A stretch of DNA of 64,000 bases from Deltaproteobacteria bacterium (GCA_016182655.1 JACPGB010000025.1:1-64000); one strand, 5' to 3'; shown: positions 45,281 through 54,220, counted from the first letter of the stretch. Notes: generated from the sequence alone by a model not told the origin. Numbers and translations: made by a program.

Positions 45281-45845
45281 AAGCACTTTTGCGCGCTTAT
45301 TTCCCGGTTGTTTGCGCGCCGAGCGCAAGCGCCTAATCTACCCCGGCGCGCTCGCATCAATCTCCCTTGTGTGTTTGTAAAACAAAAAGCACGCTCTTTT
45401 AACTTCCCCTCCCTTGATGGGAGGGGACTGAGGGGAGGGTGAACTTCGGATAGGGGCAATTTCAAATCGTGCGGGCTGGGGTGCATTACGCAATACCGCT
45501 CGTTGTGATCTTGCCTGCCCGGCGGGGGCACCCCTCACCCCAACCCTCTCCCACAAGGGGAGAGGGGGAACTTCTTGCGGGTTTTTTAGTTTTTCAAAAC
45601 CCCCCTGGCATGGGGTGAGCGACCTTAAGGGAGGAAGCAATGTGAGCGAGCCGAGGAAGTAAAAAGGCGCGACAGCGCCCTAAGGGGCGAGCGGTCCTCG
45701 CCGGACTGGCAAGGTTCGTATCGAAGGCGATTCGTACCCTACCCTCAATAGCTTCCGAAGAACTCTGGCCCCGCGCCGAGCGGGGAGGGGGAGGGCGGAG
45801 GGAGCGAAGCCCCATGCCGAAAAAAAGCCCGGCAGGGCGCAAAAA
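45281..45845. repeat. Large inverted structured element, copy 1
   Basis: The right arm (45607-45838) is closed by a perfect 9-bp stem GGCATGGGG (45607-45615) with CCCCATGCC (45810-45818). Inside lies GGCGC-GACA-GCGCC, and a GCCC-GGCA-GGGC hairpin follows. A diverged inverted arm lies at 45281-45372 (GCGCGCCGAGCGC...), followed by TGTGTTTGTAAAACAAAA. Between the arms are other repeats (a CCCCTCCCTTGATGGGAGGGG palindrome near 45405 and a CTCTCCCACAAGGGGAGAG hairpin near 45545). Compared with 60840-61215 this copy has about 80 bp more in the right arm. The gap 45202-46118 holds no supported gene. Confidence 0.7.
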
Positions 45846-45991
45846 GAAAAAAACTAAATGTGCCGGAATTAAAAAGTGGTCGTACAGAAAATTTTTTCAA
45901 ACATGTATTTTTGTGACGAAGAGGTCTGATTGGAAAATACTGCGGGATTTATCGCGGATTAATTGTTTGATGAAAACTCTGCGCTGATTTA

Positions 45992-46117
45992 GGCTGCTCA
46001 AAAAGCTCCAGATGCGAGGCGTCGAGGAGCGAGGAGGGAGGAGGGAGGCGTACTCTGTTTGTACGCCGCAGTGATGAGAGACGAAGACAACGAAGCAGAT
46101 GGACTTTTTCAGCAGCC
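45992..46117. repeat. Palindromic element abutting the MBL gene stop
   Basis: Ends GGCTGCTCAAAAAG (45992-46005) and CTTTTTCAGCAGCC (46104-46117) are inverted with one mismatch and extend inward. Inside, GGCGTAC (46047-46053) pairs with GTACGCC (46061-46067). It ends 1 bp before the MBL stop codon (minus strand). It resembles dispersed elements seen in other deltaproteobacterial genomes (recollection, not a search). Confidence 0.7.
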
Positions 46118-46118
46118 G

Positions 46119-46958
46119 TTAAAGCTTTATCTCCATCCCGGTCGCCACCGCAAACACCCTCATCTTCGAGCCCTTCTCCGCCGCAATCCTCTGGCACTCG
46201 GCCTCTATCTTTTCGACCTCGGCGTCGGTCCTCTCCTGGTTGTGGTGGAAAAGCCCGAGGGCCTTGACGTTCGCGTCGAGCGCGAGGTTCAGGGTGTCGA
46301 GATAGACAGAGTGGCCCCAGCCGACGGTCTCCTTGTATTCCTCCCTGCTGTACTCCGCGTCGTGGAACATCAGGTCCGCGTCTTTTGCGAACTTCACGTA
46401 AGCTTCGTAGAGCAAGCCTATCGGGTGGTGGTAGCTTAGCTCGTTGTCGGTGAGGAATACGAACGACTTCCCGTCCTCCTCGAGCCTGTAGCCCACGCCC
46501 TGATTGGGGTGGCTAAGCGGGATGGTGCTTATCTTGACCCCGCCTATCGAATAGTTGTTGTGCCCCATGCCGAGGAAGGATATCTTCGCGTTTATGTCCT
46601 CGAGCTCGATCGGGAAGTACGGCGAAGTCATGGTCTTTGATATGATGGACTTGAGGGAGTCCTGCGTGGACTGGGGGCCGAAAATCTTTATCTCGGTATC
46701 GTTCCTGTATATGGGCTTGAAGAACGGGAAGCCGGAGAGGTGGTCCCAGTGCGCGTGCGTCAAGAGGAGGTTTATGTTTTTCGCCCCCTCGCGCATGAGC
46801 TTGTTGCCGAGGCCCCGGATGCCGGTGCCTGCGTCGATGACGATGATGTCTCCGGCGTTCGAGCGCACCTCGATGCAGGCAGTGTCGCCGCCGAACTTGT
46901 TGAACTCCTTGCCCGATACGGCTATGGACCCCCTCGCGCCCCAGCAACGAACGATCAT
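46119..46958 (-). CDS. MBL-fold metal-dependent hydrolase
   Basis: The 279-residue protein has VRCWGARGSIAVSG at its start, the metal motif LLTHAHWDHLSG (His-X-His-X-Asp-His), a later SHP strand and a HDAEYS metal site, with a final FHHNQERTD. These are the marks of beta-lactamase-fold phosphodiesterase-type hydrolases of the RNase Z/PhnP group. The substrate is unknown. ATG 46958 is chosen over an upstream frame start at 47027 because it directly opens the conserved domain and follows AAGGGA. Confidence 0.87.
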   Translation of the reverse strand: MIVRCWGARGSIAVSGKEFNKFGGDTACIEVRSNAGDIIVIDAGTGIRGLGNKLMREGAKNINLLLTHAHWDHLSGFPFFKPIYRNDTEIKIFGPQSTQDSLKSIISKTMTSPYFPIELEDINAKISFLGMGHNNYSIGGVKISTIPLSHPNQGVGYRLEEDGKSFVFLTDNELSYHHPIGLLYEAYVKFAKDADLMFHDAEYSREEYKETVGWGHSVYLDTLNLALDANVKALGLFHHNQERTDAEVEKIEAECQRIAAEKGSKMRVFAVATGMEIKL

Positions 46959-47103
46959 TGGAGTCCCTTTTTGTCTATTTCTCTCTTCATCCGGACTGCT
47001 CGGCCTTTTATGAAAGATTTCCCGCACTTATGCCGGTATTATACGCCGGGTATTATAAAGAGTTAAGTGACTTTAGTCAACCGCAGATTGATTATATCGC
47101 TTT

Positions 47104-48291
47104 TCAACCTTTCTTGCCCGAAAGCGCGGCGCGGGCGGCATCCAGCACCTCTTTCAAAGGCGCGCCTTTTTTCTCCGCAAGTGCCTTCGCGTCCTCGTAC
47201 TCGGGTTGCGCGTTCACGGCCTCGCCGTTTTTGTACGAGACCTTCGCCCGCATTGTCCCGTACCTGGTCTTCACATTGACGGTCTTTCTCGGAAGACAGT
47301 GCCGCTCGACAGGGTAGGATCTGACGCCAATGGAGGTGGACTCCCGGAATATGATGTCGAGGAGCGCGTGTTTAAGGGATTCATCCGTAAGCACCGTAAG
47401 TAGTATGCCCGGGCGGGTCTTCTTCATGACTACGGGCGTAAAGAAGCAGTCGAGCGCGCCAGACTTCAAGAGCTTATCCAGCAGATATCCTGCTATCTGC
47501 GGACTCATGTCGTCTATGTTCGTTTCCAGCACGATAAGACGCTCGGCCTCTTCCGACTTTTTAGCTGAACCCTCCGCGCTTGTGCCGAGGAAGGCTCGGA
47601 GCATGTTTGCGGACTCCCTGAAGTCTTTTTTGCCTGCGCCGTAGCCGGTCGCCTCTATGACCATGGCAGGCATGGGGCCGAAGGAAGAAGCAAGGGTCTT
47701 TACTATCGCCGCGCCGGTCGGGGTCGTGAGTTCGAAGGGAATATCGGAAGCCGCGAGAGTCGCGCCCTTCAATATCTCGACGGTCGCGGGCGCGGGTATC
47801 GGGATTCGCCCGTGCATGGTGTCCGCGATGCCGGAGCCGAGCGGTACAGGCGAGCAGACGACCTTGTCGACCTTAAGGGATGTAACCGCGAGCGCCGCAC
47901 CGACTATGTCGATGATAGAGTCCATGGCGCCGACCTCGTGGAAGTGGACCTTGTCAGAGGGGATGCCGTGGACCTTGCCCTCGGCCTCGGCGATAAGCTT
48001 GAATATCGCGACGCTTAAGTCTTTAACTTCTTTTGAGAGCCTGGACCCGGTGATTATTTTTTTTATGTCCCTGAACGTCCTGTGGTGGTGGGACTCATGC
48101 ATCTTGACCCTGAAGGTCGTGCCGGTTATCGAATGGCGGACTTCTTTCCGGATGTCGACTTCGATCTTATCGACTGGGAGCTTCCGGAGCTCTTTAAGGA
48201 TGGCTTTATAGTCGACGCCGAAGTCGATGAGGGAAGCGAGAAACATGTCCCCGCTAACGCCGGTGGGGCAGTCGAGGTAGAGGATGCGCAT
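47104..48291 (-). CDS. larC: Nickel pincer cofactor biosynthesis protein LarC
   Basis: The 395-residue protein matches LarC, which uses CTP to insert nickel into the pincer nucleotide of lactate racemase. Visible: YLDCPTGVSGDMFLASLID at the start, a His-rich ESHHHRTFRDI, HFHEVGAMDSIIDIVG, TTPTGAAI and the ETNIDDMSPQ segment beginning the second domain. The whole protein is in one frame, unlike some LarC genes that need a frameshift. ATG 48291 has AGGA 6 bp upstream. larB is upstream; larA and larE are not in the window. Confidence 0.93.
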   Translation of the reverse strand: MRILYLDCPTGVSGDMFLASLIDFGVDYKAILKELRKLPVDKIEVDIRKEVRHSITGTTFRVKMHESHHHRTFRDIKKIITGSRLSKEVKDLSVAIFKLIAEAEGKVHGIPSDKVHFHEVGAMDSIIDIVGAALAVTSLKVDKVVCSPVPLGSGIADTMHGRIPIPAPATVEILKGATLAASDIPFELTTPTGAAIVKTLASSFGPMPAMVIEATGYGAGKKDFRESANMLRAFLGTSAEGSAKKSEEAERLIVLETNIDDMSPQIAGYLLDKLLKSGALDCFFTPVVMKKTRPGILLTVLTDESLKHALLDIIFRESTSIGVRSYPVERHCLPRKTVNVKTRYGTMRAKVSYKNGEAVNAQPEYEDAKALAEKKGAPLKEVLDAARAALSGKKG

Positions 48292-48346
48292 CAAATATCC
48301 TTTGCTTTTATGGAATCCGCAAATCCAAGTGAGACTAAAAGACTGG

Positions 48347-48370
48347 ATTCCCGCTTAAAGCCGCGGGAAT
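48347..48370. repeat. Dispersed ATTCCCGC palindrome, copy 3
   Basis: ATTCCCGC (48347-48354) pairs with GCGGGAAT (48363-48370), between larB and larC. CTGG precedes it as in copy 1. Confidence 0.6.
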
Positions 48371-48426
48371 GACGGCTAAAGTGAATAAAAAAAAGACTAA
48401 AAATGGCTTCGCCCTGCTCGCGACGC

Positions 48427-49176
48427 CTACTCCCTGTTTATCAAACTCGCAGCCACGCCCGCGCCAAATCCGTTGTCGATGTTAACGACCGACACCCCGG
48501 CCGCGCAGGAATTCAACATGGCGAGGAGCGTCGTGATGCCGCCGAGGTTCGCGCCGTACCCGACGCTCGTCGGCACCGCTATCACGGGCCTACTTACGAG
48601 CCCGGCGACTACGCTTGGGAGCGCCCCTTCCATCCCGGCCACGACCACGAGGACATTGGCGGCCCAGAGGTCTTTCTTCCTGTGGAGGATCCTGTGGAGC
48701 CCGGCGACCCCGACGTCGTAGAGCCGCTCGACCCTGTTACCCATGCACTCGGCGGTTATGGCCGCCTCTTCGGCAACGGGCACGTCGGAGGTCCCGGCGC
48801 ATACGACGAGGACGGTCCCGCGCCCGGCCTCTATTATCTCATGCGATTTTATGAATATGGTCCGCGCGGTTGCGTTGTACGAGGCCCTGGGGAAGGCCTT
48901 CTTCAACGCCTTTCCCTTTTCGGGGTCGCACCTCGTGATAAGGACGTTTTCCTTCCGCGTGAGCATGGATCTGGTTATCGCCTTTATCTGGGGAAAAGTC
49001 TTGCCCTGGCCGAAGATGACCTCGGGGAAGCCCTGGCGGAGAGCCCTGTGCGTGTCGAGGGTGGCGAACTCCAAGTCCTCGAACGGCAGGGCCTTGAGCT
49101 CGTGGAGCGCCTCGTCTATCCCGGTCTTTTTGTCCCGGACGCCTTCGAGAAGCTTTTTTAAAGCGGCTACATTCAT
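48427..49176 (-). CDS. larB: Nickel pincer cofactor biosynthesis protein LarB
   Basis: The 249-residue protein resembles PurE-type mutases: KTFPQIKAI near the start, VVCAGTSDVPVAEEAAITAE, YDVGVAGLHRIL and VVAGMEGALPSVVAGLV. LarB carboxylates and hydrolyses nicotinic acid adenine dinucleotide, the first step toward the nickel pincer cofactor. It lies 135 bp upstream of larC, separated by a palindromic repeat, and would be co-transcribed unless that repeat acts as a terminator. Confidence 0.93.
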   Translation of the reverse strand: MNVAALKKLLEGVRDKKTGIDEALHELKALPFEDLEFATLDTHRALRQGFPEVIFGQGKTFPQIKAITRSMLTRKENVLITRCDPEKGKALKKAFPRASYNATARTIFIKSHEIIEAGRGTVLVVCAGTSDVPVAEEAAITAECMGNRVERLYDVGVAGLHRILHRKKDLWAANVLVVVAGMEGALPSVVAGLVSRPVIAVPTSVGYGANLGGITTLLAMLNSCAAGVSVVNIDNGFGAGVAASLINRE

Positions 49177-49245
49177 CTCTTTAAATACCGTTTCATGTTT
49201 GGGTATTTAAGGATATCAGAAAACAGATGCCTTTGAAATGGCGAA

Positions 49246-50862
49246 TTAAGAGGAGGAGCGGGATGAGGCCCTGGATAATATCTGCGGAATGTCGAGGAGG
49301 AATACGGGCCTGCCGTCGCCCATGATCGTTATGCCTGAGACGCCCCAGAGCCTCGACATCGGCGGCAGGAGCGGCTTTATGTACGCGTCGAGCTCGACTC
49401 CGAAGTCGTCGACCTTGAAACCTATAAAGCCCTTGTGTTCGGCCTCCGGCTCCAGCTCGACTATGACGATGGTCGACGACGGCCTTGCCTCAGAGGGGAG
49501 CCCTATGAGGCTCGCGAGGTCGACTATCGGCACTTCATGCCCGGCGTACTCGATTGTGGACAACGCCGCCCCGCCCCGCTCTATTACTTTTTCTATCTTT
49601 GTTATGGGGAAGAGGAACTGCTCGGACCCGGCTGTAACGAGGAGCGTTTTGGCAATAGAGGTCGTCCTCGGGAGCTCCATGCGTATCTTCGTACCTTTGC
49701 CGGGCTCGGACTCTATCTCAAGCGCCCCGCCGAGCCCTTCCACCACGGCCTTCACGATGTCCATGCCCACACCCCTGCCCGAGGTCTCGGTGACCGTCTC
49801 GGCGCTTGTGAGCCCCGGCAGGCAGACGAGGAGGAGCGCCTCCTTCCTCGCCATCGCCGCTATCTTCCTCGGGTCGGCACCCTTCTCCACGGCCTTCATC
49901 CTGATCTTCTCGGAGTCTATGCCGCGCCCGTCATCCGATATCTCGATCACGGCGCGGTCCTTCCTCGCGTGAGCGCGGAAGGTTATGGTCCCTGCGCGCG
50001 GCTTTCCTTCGGATTCCCTGACAACGGGGGTCTCTATGCCGTGGTCCACGGCGTTTCTTATGATGTGCACGAGCGGGGAGCCGAGGTCTTCGAGTATGGA
50101 GCGGTCGAGGCTTATCTCCGTGCCCTCGACTCTGAGGCTGACTTCCTTCCCAGCCTTGTTCGCGATGTCGCGGACTATCCTCGGGAGCGATTCCGTCAAA
50201 TCCCTTATCGGGAGCATACGCGCCGAGAGTATGTTCTGGTGGAGCGTGTTGATCGATTTCCCGAGGAGGTGGACGCCGTCCTTGAGCTCTATGGAGCGGG
50301 AGTGCTGGGACAATTCCTTGAAAGAAGAGAGGGCCATGAAGAGGTCCCCGACGGTCGTAAGGAGCTCGTCAAAAACCCTGCCCTCGACCTTCATGACGTT
50401 CGATATCTTGAGCTCCGCGCCGCCCCCGCCGGCGGCCGGTTGAACGGCGACGGTCGGGTCAAAGACAGGCTGAGGGGCAGGGGAGGGTTTTCCTTCCGAG
50501 AGCGCCTTGAGCCTGGTTAAAAAAGCGGAGATATCGAGGTCGAGCGGCTCGTCCGCTTCGACCCTGCCCACAAGGGCCTTCAACGCGTCGAGGCACTCGA
50601 AGAGCGTCGTGATCATCTCCGGGGCCGGGGAGAGGCTCTTGGACCTGATCTTTTCGAGGAGGTCTTCCTCGGCGTGGGAGAGGACCTTCAACGGCTCGTA
50701 GCCCATCGACGCGGACATGCCCTTTATCGAATGGTAGTGTCTGAAGAGGTTGTCGACCTCCGCGAGAGACCCCTTCTCGAGCTCCAGCAGGCCGGCCTCT
50801 ATGCCGGAGAGATGGGAGTTCGTCTCCTGGAGGTAAAGGGCCTTGTATTTGGATGTGTCCAT
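49246..50862 (-). CDS. cheA: Chemotaxis histidine kinase CheA
   Basis: The 538-residue protein has an N-terminal HPt domain (H44 in HYHSIKG), a Pro-rich linker, then the dimerisation, ATPase (DDGRGIDSEK, SGRGVGMDIV) and CheW-like domains. A P2 domain, which normally docks CheY, is not evident between HPt and dimerisation. It closes the mcp-cheW-cheY-cheA run. ATG 50862 is chosen because an upstream start (50904) would overlap cheY. No terminator is visible at its end. Confidence 0.95.
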   Translation of the reverse strand: MDTSKYKALYLQETNSHLSGIEAGLLELEKGSLAEVDNLFRHYHSIKGMSASMGYEPLKVLSHAEEDLLEKIRSKSLSPAPEMITTLFECLDALKALVGRVEADEPLDLDISAFLTRLKALSEGKPSPAPQPVFDPTVAVQPAAGGGGAELKISNVMKVEGRVFDELLTTVGDLFMALSSFKELSQHSRSIELKDGVHLLGKSINTLHQNILSARMLPIRDLTESLPRIVRDIANKAGKEVSLRVEGTEISLDRSILEDLGSPLVHIIRNAVDHGIETPVVRESEGKPRAGTITFRAHARKDRAVIEISDDGRGIDSEKIRMKAVEKGADPRKIAAMARKEALLLVCLPGLTSAETVTETSGRGVGMDIVKAVVEGLGGALEIESEPGKGTKIRMELPRTTSIAKTLLVTAGSEQFLFPITKIEKVIERGGAALSTIEYAGHEVPIVDLASLIGLPSEARPSSTIVIVELEPEAEHKGFIGFKVDDFGVELDAYIKPLLPPMSRLWGVSGITIMGDGRPVFLLDIPQILSRASSRSSS

Positions 50863-50875
50863 AAGGGGGACGCCT

Positions 50876-51238
50876 TTAGTCCTTGAGGGCCGCGAGCACG
50901 GCAAGGACCTTCTTCTCGGAGAGGGGTTTCACTATGTAGGCGCAGGCGCCGGATTTGAGCGCCTCCTCGACGATCGGCTCGTACCCGAGCGAGGTGCACA
51001 TGATTATTTTTACCGGCGGCTCGATGAGCCTTATTTCTCTGGCCGCCTCTATCCCGTTCATAAGCGGCATGACTATGTCGAGTATGACCATGTCGGGCTT
51101 CAGGGCCCTTGCGCGGGAGAGCGCCTCTTCCCCGTTTACGGCCTCGGCCACTACGTCGAAGCCGCCCCTCGTGAGTATGTCTTTCAGCACCATCCTGTGA
51201 AAATCCGCGTCGTCCGCGATAACAACCCTTTTAGCCAC
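50876..51238 (-). CDS. cheY: CheY-like response regulator
   Basis: The 120-residue protein is a single receiver domain with D9/D10, phospho-acceptor D54 (VILDIVMP) and the Lys of IVKPL. GTG 51238 is preceded by GGAAGG at 5 bp and overlaps the cheW stop by 8 bp. With no output domain it should signal by protein contact, to a motor or to another partner. Confidence 0.92.
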   Translation of the reverse strand: MAKRVVIADDADFHRMVLKDILTRGGFDVVAEAVNGEEALSRARALKPDMVILDIVMPLMNGIEAAREIRLIEPPVKIIMCTSLGYEPIVEEALKSGACAYIVKPLSEKKVLAVLAALKD

Positions 51239-51674
51239 GAGTACCTTCCAGGTGCAGTATTCTTGATGTCTCTTCAAAAAGCGTCTTCCAGTCGAGGAGA
51301 GAGAGAGGCCCGTCGTCGGTGTCGAACTCGCCCCTTATGTAGCCCGAGCCCTTTCTGAAGGGGCAGGTCCTCAACTCCTCCGCCCAGAAAAACAATATCG
51401 GAGCCTCCCCGGCGTCGAGCCCGAGTAGCGTCGCCTTGTCGCGGACGACTATCACCCTGTGCGGGCCCTTTGTCGGAGTCGGCCACGCGCTGAAGGCCAT
51501 CTTGAGGTCGATCACGGTCACGGGCTCGTTACGGAGCGATATGACGCCCGAGACGAACCCGGTCCTGCCCGGCAGGAACGGCATCCCGTCGACCTCGACT
51601 ATGCCGGCGACCGCGGAGGTGTCGACCGCGAGGCGCGCGCCCTCAAGCTGTATGACGAGCTTGTCGCCGAACAT
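51231..51674 (-). CDS. cheW: CheW-like adaptor protein
   Basis: The 147-residue protein has the CheW fold signatures (VSGVISLRNEPVTVIDLK, GLDAGE). It joins receptors to CheA. Its ATG overlaps the mcp stop by one base, and it overlaps cheY at the other end, so the four genes are translated as a coupled unit. Confidence 0.92.
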   Translation of the reverse strand: MFGDKLVIQLEGARLAVDTSAVAGIVEVDGMPFLPGRTGFVSGVISLRNEPVTVIDLKMAFSAWPTPTKGPHRVIVVRDKATLLGLDAGEAPILFFWAEELRTCPFRKGSGYIRGEFDTDDGPLSLLDWKTLFEETSRILHLEGTRG

Positions 51675-52939
51675 TATGTGGTGAACCTCGCGACGACCGA
51701 TTTGAGCTCCTTTGAAAGCACGGAGAGCTTCTCGGAGGCCGCGATGGTCTCGTTTATCGACGTGCCGTGCCTCTCGACAGCCGCTTCCACCTCTTCGGTA
51801 GTCGAGAGGTTCTCGCGCGCTATCTTGGCCACGGCCTCGACTATCTCGACGGTCTTTTCCGCCTTCTCCTTCTGCTTGTGCGTGAGGCCGAGGATGAGGG
51901 TAGCCTTCTCGGCGACGTCGGAGGTGTAATTGGTTATGTCGACGAGTATCTCCCTGATCTTCCGGAGGTCGTCTCTCCCCCCTTTGAGGTTGGAAGTGCC
52001 CTCGCTCGCGGATGAAACTACGCTTTCGACCTCCATCCGGAGTTCCTTCACGATGAGGGATACGTCCTGGACCGAGTTGTTGGTGTTGTCCGCGAAGCGC
52101 CGGACCTCTTCGGCGACCATGGCAAAGCCCCTTCCGTGCTCGCCGGCCTTCGAGGCCTCGATCGTCGCGTTCAGCGCGAGAAGGTCGGTCTGGCGGGAGA
52201 TGTGCGTTATGACGTCGAGTATCTTCGGTATGTCGTTGAGTTTTTCCTTGAGCCTTTTCGCCGCGCTCTCGGTGTTCTCTATGCCGCTGAATATCGTCTC
52301 CATCTTCTCCATGGCGGAAGTGGCGGTAGTCGCGCCCCTCTGCACCATTGAGTTGACCTTTTGCGATGCGTTCACGCTTTCAGTCACCTTGTTCGCGACG
52401 TCGTCGGCGAGCTCGGCCATCGACTTTATGGTGGATGAGGCGTCCCCTATGTGGTTCGCCTGTTCGAGCGCGCCGTCGAAGATCGACGACGTCCCGGAGA
52501 TGACCTCCTTCGAGGTGTCGTGCCCCTTGGACACCACGGCCGAGAGCGTCTCCTGCGCTTCAGTCAGATTATCGCAGGTCTCCCTTATGTGTCCGACGAG
52601 GGTCTTCAGATTCCTGGACATGAGCGAGAGAGATTCCTCGAGGTCGCTCGTCTCGTCCCTGAAGACCATGTCCCCGAGCCCCTCGGCCTCCCTTAGGTCC
52701 CCCTGGCTTATCCTCTGCGCGGCGCTCGTAAGGAGGCTGAAGTTCCTCGTGAAGTTCCTCGTAAACATGGAGCCGAGGATGAGCCCTATTATCATCGCCG
52801 TCAGGAAACTCAGGGGTTGCATCATCCACTCGGCGACCCCGGTCTTCTCTATTATGTCCGGGACGAACGCCGCGGCCGCTACGACGATGATGAAGCCGAT
52901 TATGAATTTGTAGCCTATCGGAATACGCATACTGTTCAC
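51674..52939 (-). CDS. mcp: Methyl-accepting chemotaxis protein without a large sensor domain
   Basis: The 421-residue receptor has two N-terminal membrane segments (about residues 8-25 and 42-57) separated by a short loop, a HAMP-like region, and a cytoplasmic signalling domain with the conserved tip AGEHGRGFAMVAEEVRRFAD. It lacks a periplasmic ligand domain, so it may sense through the membrane or by a partner. GTG 52939 has GGCGG 5 bp upstream; ATG 52930 is possible. No CheR, CheB or CheD genes are near. Confidence 0.92.
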   Translation of the reverse strand: MNSMRIPIGYKFIIGFIIVVAAAAFVPDIIEKTGVAEWMMQPLSFLTAMIIGLILGSMFTRNFTRNFSLLTSAAQRISQGDLREAEGLGDMVFRDETSDLEESLSLMSRNLKTLVGHIRETCDNLTEAQETLSAVVSKGHDTSKEVISGTSSIFDGALEQANHIGDASSTIKSMAELADDVANKVTESVNASQKVNSMVQRGATTATSAMEKMETIFSGIENTESAAKRLKEKLNDIPKILDVITHISRQTDLLALNATIEASKAGEHGRGFAMVAEEVRRFADNTNNSVQDVSLIVKELRMEVESVVSSASEGTSNLKGGRDDLRKIREILVDITNYTSDVAEKATLILGLTHKQKEKAEKTVEIVEAVAKIARENLSTTEEVEAAVERHGTSINETIAASEKLSVLSKELKSVVARFTT

Positions 52940-53090
52940 TTTTACCGCCTTTTTAAGGGTCGAACCAGCCCTCGATCCGGGTAAGTATTATAAGTCCGCG
53001 TGAAAGGTGAAGTCAACGGCATGCGTCACACGGCCGCCAATTCGCATGCCTTTAATATCTCGACTGATTTCAGGTGAAACTTTAATGGTT

Positions 53091-53115
53091 AAAGGCCCTT
53101 TTCGGGCCCCTTTTG
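53091..53115 (-). terminator. Possible terminator after thiL
   Basis: On the minus strand GGCCC and GGGCC pair over GAAAA directly after the thiL stop, followed by TTTAACC. Short stem and weak tail. Confidence 0.4.
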
Positions 53116-53117
53116 GC

Positions 53118-54200
53118 TTAGAAGTGCACGAACCCGAGGCGCTGGGGTTTAACGGATCTTCCGTCCGCGCCGATGATATTGAGGCCCTTGTCGGTTATGC
53201 GGCCTATGGAGGTAATATCGAGGCCGAGCGAGCGGCTTAAGTCTTTAACTTTTTTTTCATCCTTTGGACGCACGGTAAAAAGGAGCTCGTAGTCCTCCCC
53301 GCCCGAGAGCGCGAGCTCTCCCCAGGGAGATCCAGTGGATTCGGAGTAGTTCTTGAGCTCTCTCGATATCGGGAAACCCTGAAGGCTTATATCAGCTCCG
53401 ACGCCGCTCGCCTCCGTGAGTCTTTTAAGGTCGAGAGCGACGCCGTCGCTTACGTCTATCATGGAGGTAGCGAGCCTCTGCTTAGAGAGCGCTTGACCTG
53501 TCGACAACCTCGGCGTGGGATCGAGGTGCCTCGATACCGCCCTCTTGAAGCGGCCCTTGAGGGCCTTCAGCCCGTGGTTCCGCAAGACCTTAAGGCCTAA
53601 GGCGGAATCGCCGGGCGTGCCGGTCACGAATATGGCGTCTCCTGCCCTTGCCCCGTTTCTTAAGACCTCGCGGCCTTTTTTTACTTCGCCCAAAACGGTC
53701 GTCGATATAGTGATAATCGGGGCGCGTGCGGTGTTCCCGCCTATAAGGGGGGGGCCGAATTCGTCGGAGCAGGACTTGAGCCCGTCGTAGATGCCGTCTA
53801 TGTATTTTTTGTCGATGCCGACGGGGAAGGTGATGGAAACGAGGAAAAAGAGCGGAACTCCGCCCATCGCGGCGATGTCCGATAGCGAGACCGAGAGCGC
53901 CTTTCTGCCGAGGAGACGGGCCGGAGTGTACGAGCGTTCGAAGTGGGTGGATTCTACGAGGGTGTCCGTGGTCGTCAAGAGGACGGAGCCGGGGGATTGG
54001 AGCGTTACGCTCGTGTCGTCGCCGATCGCTTTTATCACGCGGCGCCAGGCGGGAGCTACGGTATGCGCGTCCGAGGCGGCGCGCCCCCCCCGCCCCTTCG
54101 CCGGCCTGTTAGAGGTTTGCCTCCCCCCGAGAGGGGAGGCAAACCTCTTTGCGAGCTCTTTCACGAAGGCGTCTTCGCCTTTTATCTTCGTCCTCGACAA
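53118..54200 (-). CDS. thiL: Thiamine-monophosphate kinase with internal palindromic insert
   Basis: The 360-residue enzyme makes thiamine diphosphate from thiamine monophosphate. Seen: AIGDDTSV with metal-binding Asp pair, TTDTLVESTHF, GRKALSVSLSDIAAMGG, MIDVSDGVALDLKRL and LSGGEDYELLFTV. TTG 54200 is used; AAGG lies 6 bp upstream. Between the N-terminal FVKELAKRF and the conserved KAIGDD there are about 34 extra residues (ASPLGGRQTSNRPAKGRGG...) encoded by a palindrome and a C8 tract, unlike normal ThiL. It follows lon by 20 bp. Confidence 0.92.
   Translation of the reverse strand: MSRTKIKGEDAFVKELAKRFASPLGGRQTSNRPAKGRGGRAASDAHTVAPAWRRVIKAIGDDTSVTLQSPGSVLLTTTDTLVESTHFERSYTPARLLGRKALSVSLSDIAAMGGVPLFFLVSITFPVGIDKKYIDGIYDGLKSCSDEFGPPLIGGNTARAPIITISTTVLGEVKKGREVLRNGARAGDAIFVTGTPGDSALGLKVLRNHGLKALKGRFKRAVSRHLDPTPRLSTGQALSKQRLATSMIDVSDGVALDLKRLTEASGVGADISLQGFPISRELKNYSESTGSPWGELALSGGEDYELLFTVRPKDEKKVKDLSRSLGLDITSIGRITDKGLNIIGADGRSVKPQRLGFVHF
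54111..54148. repeat. 16-bp perfect palindrome inside thiL
   Basis: AGAGGTTTGCCTCCCC (54111-54126) and GGGGAGGCAAACCTCT (54133-54148) pair over CCGAGA within coding sequence. A run of eight C lies nearby at 54084-54091. Together they encode the extra residues in ThiL. Confidence 0.85.
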
Positions 54201-54220
54201 TTGCGGCCTTTTGGAAAGGG

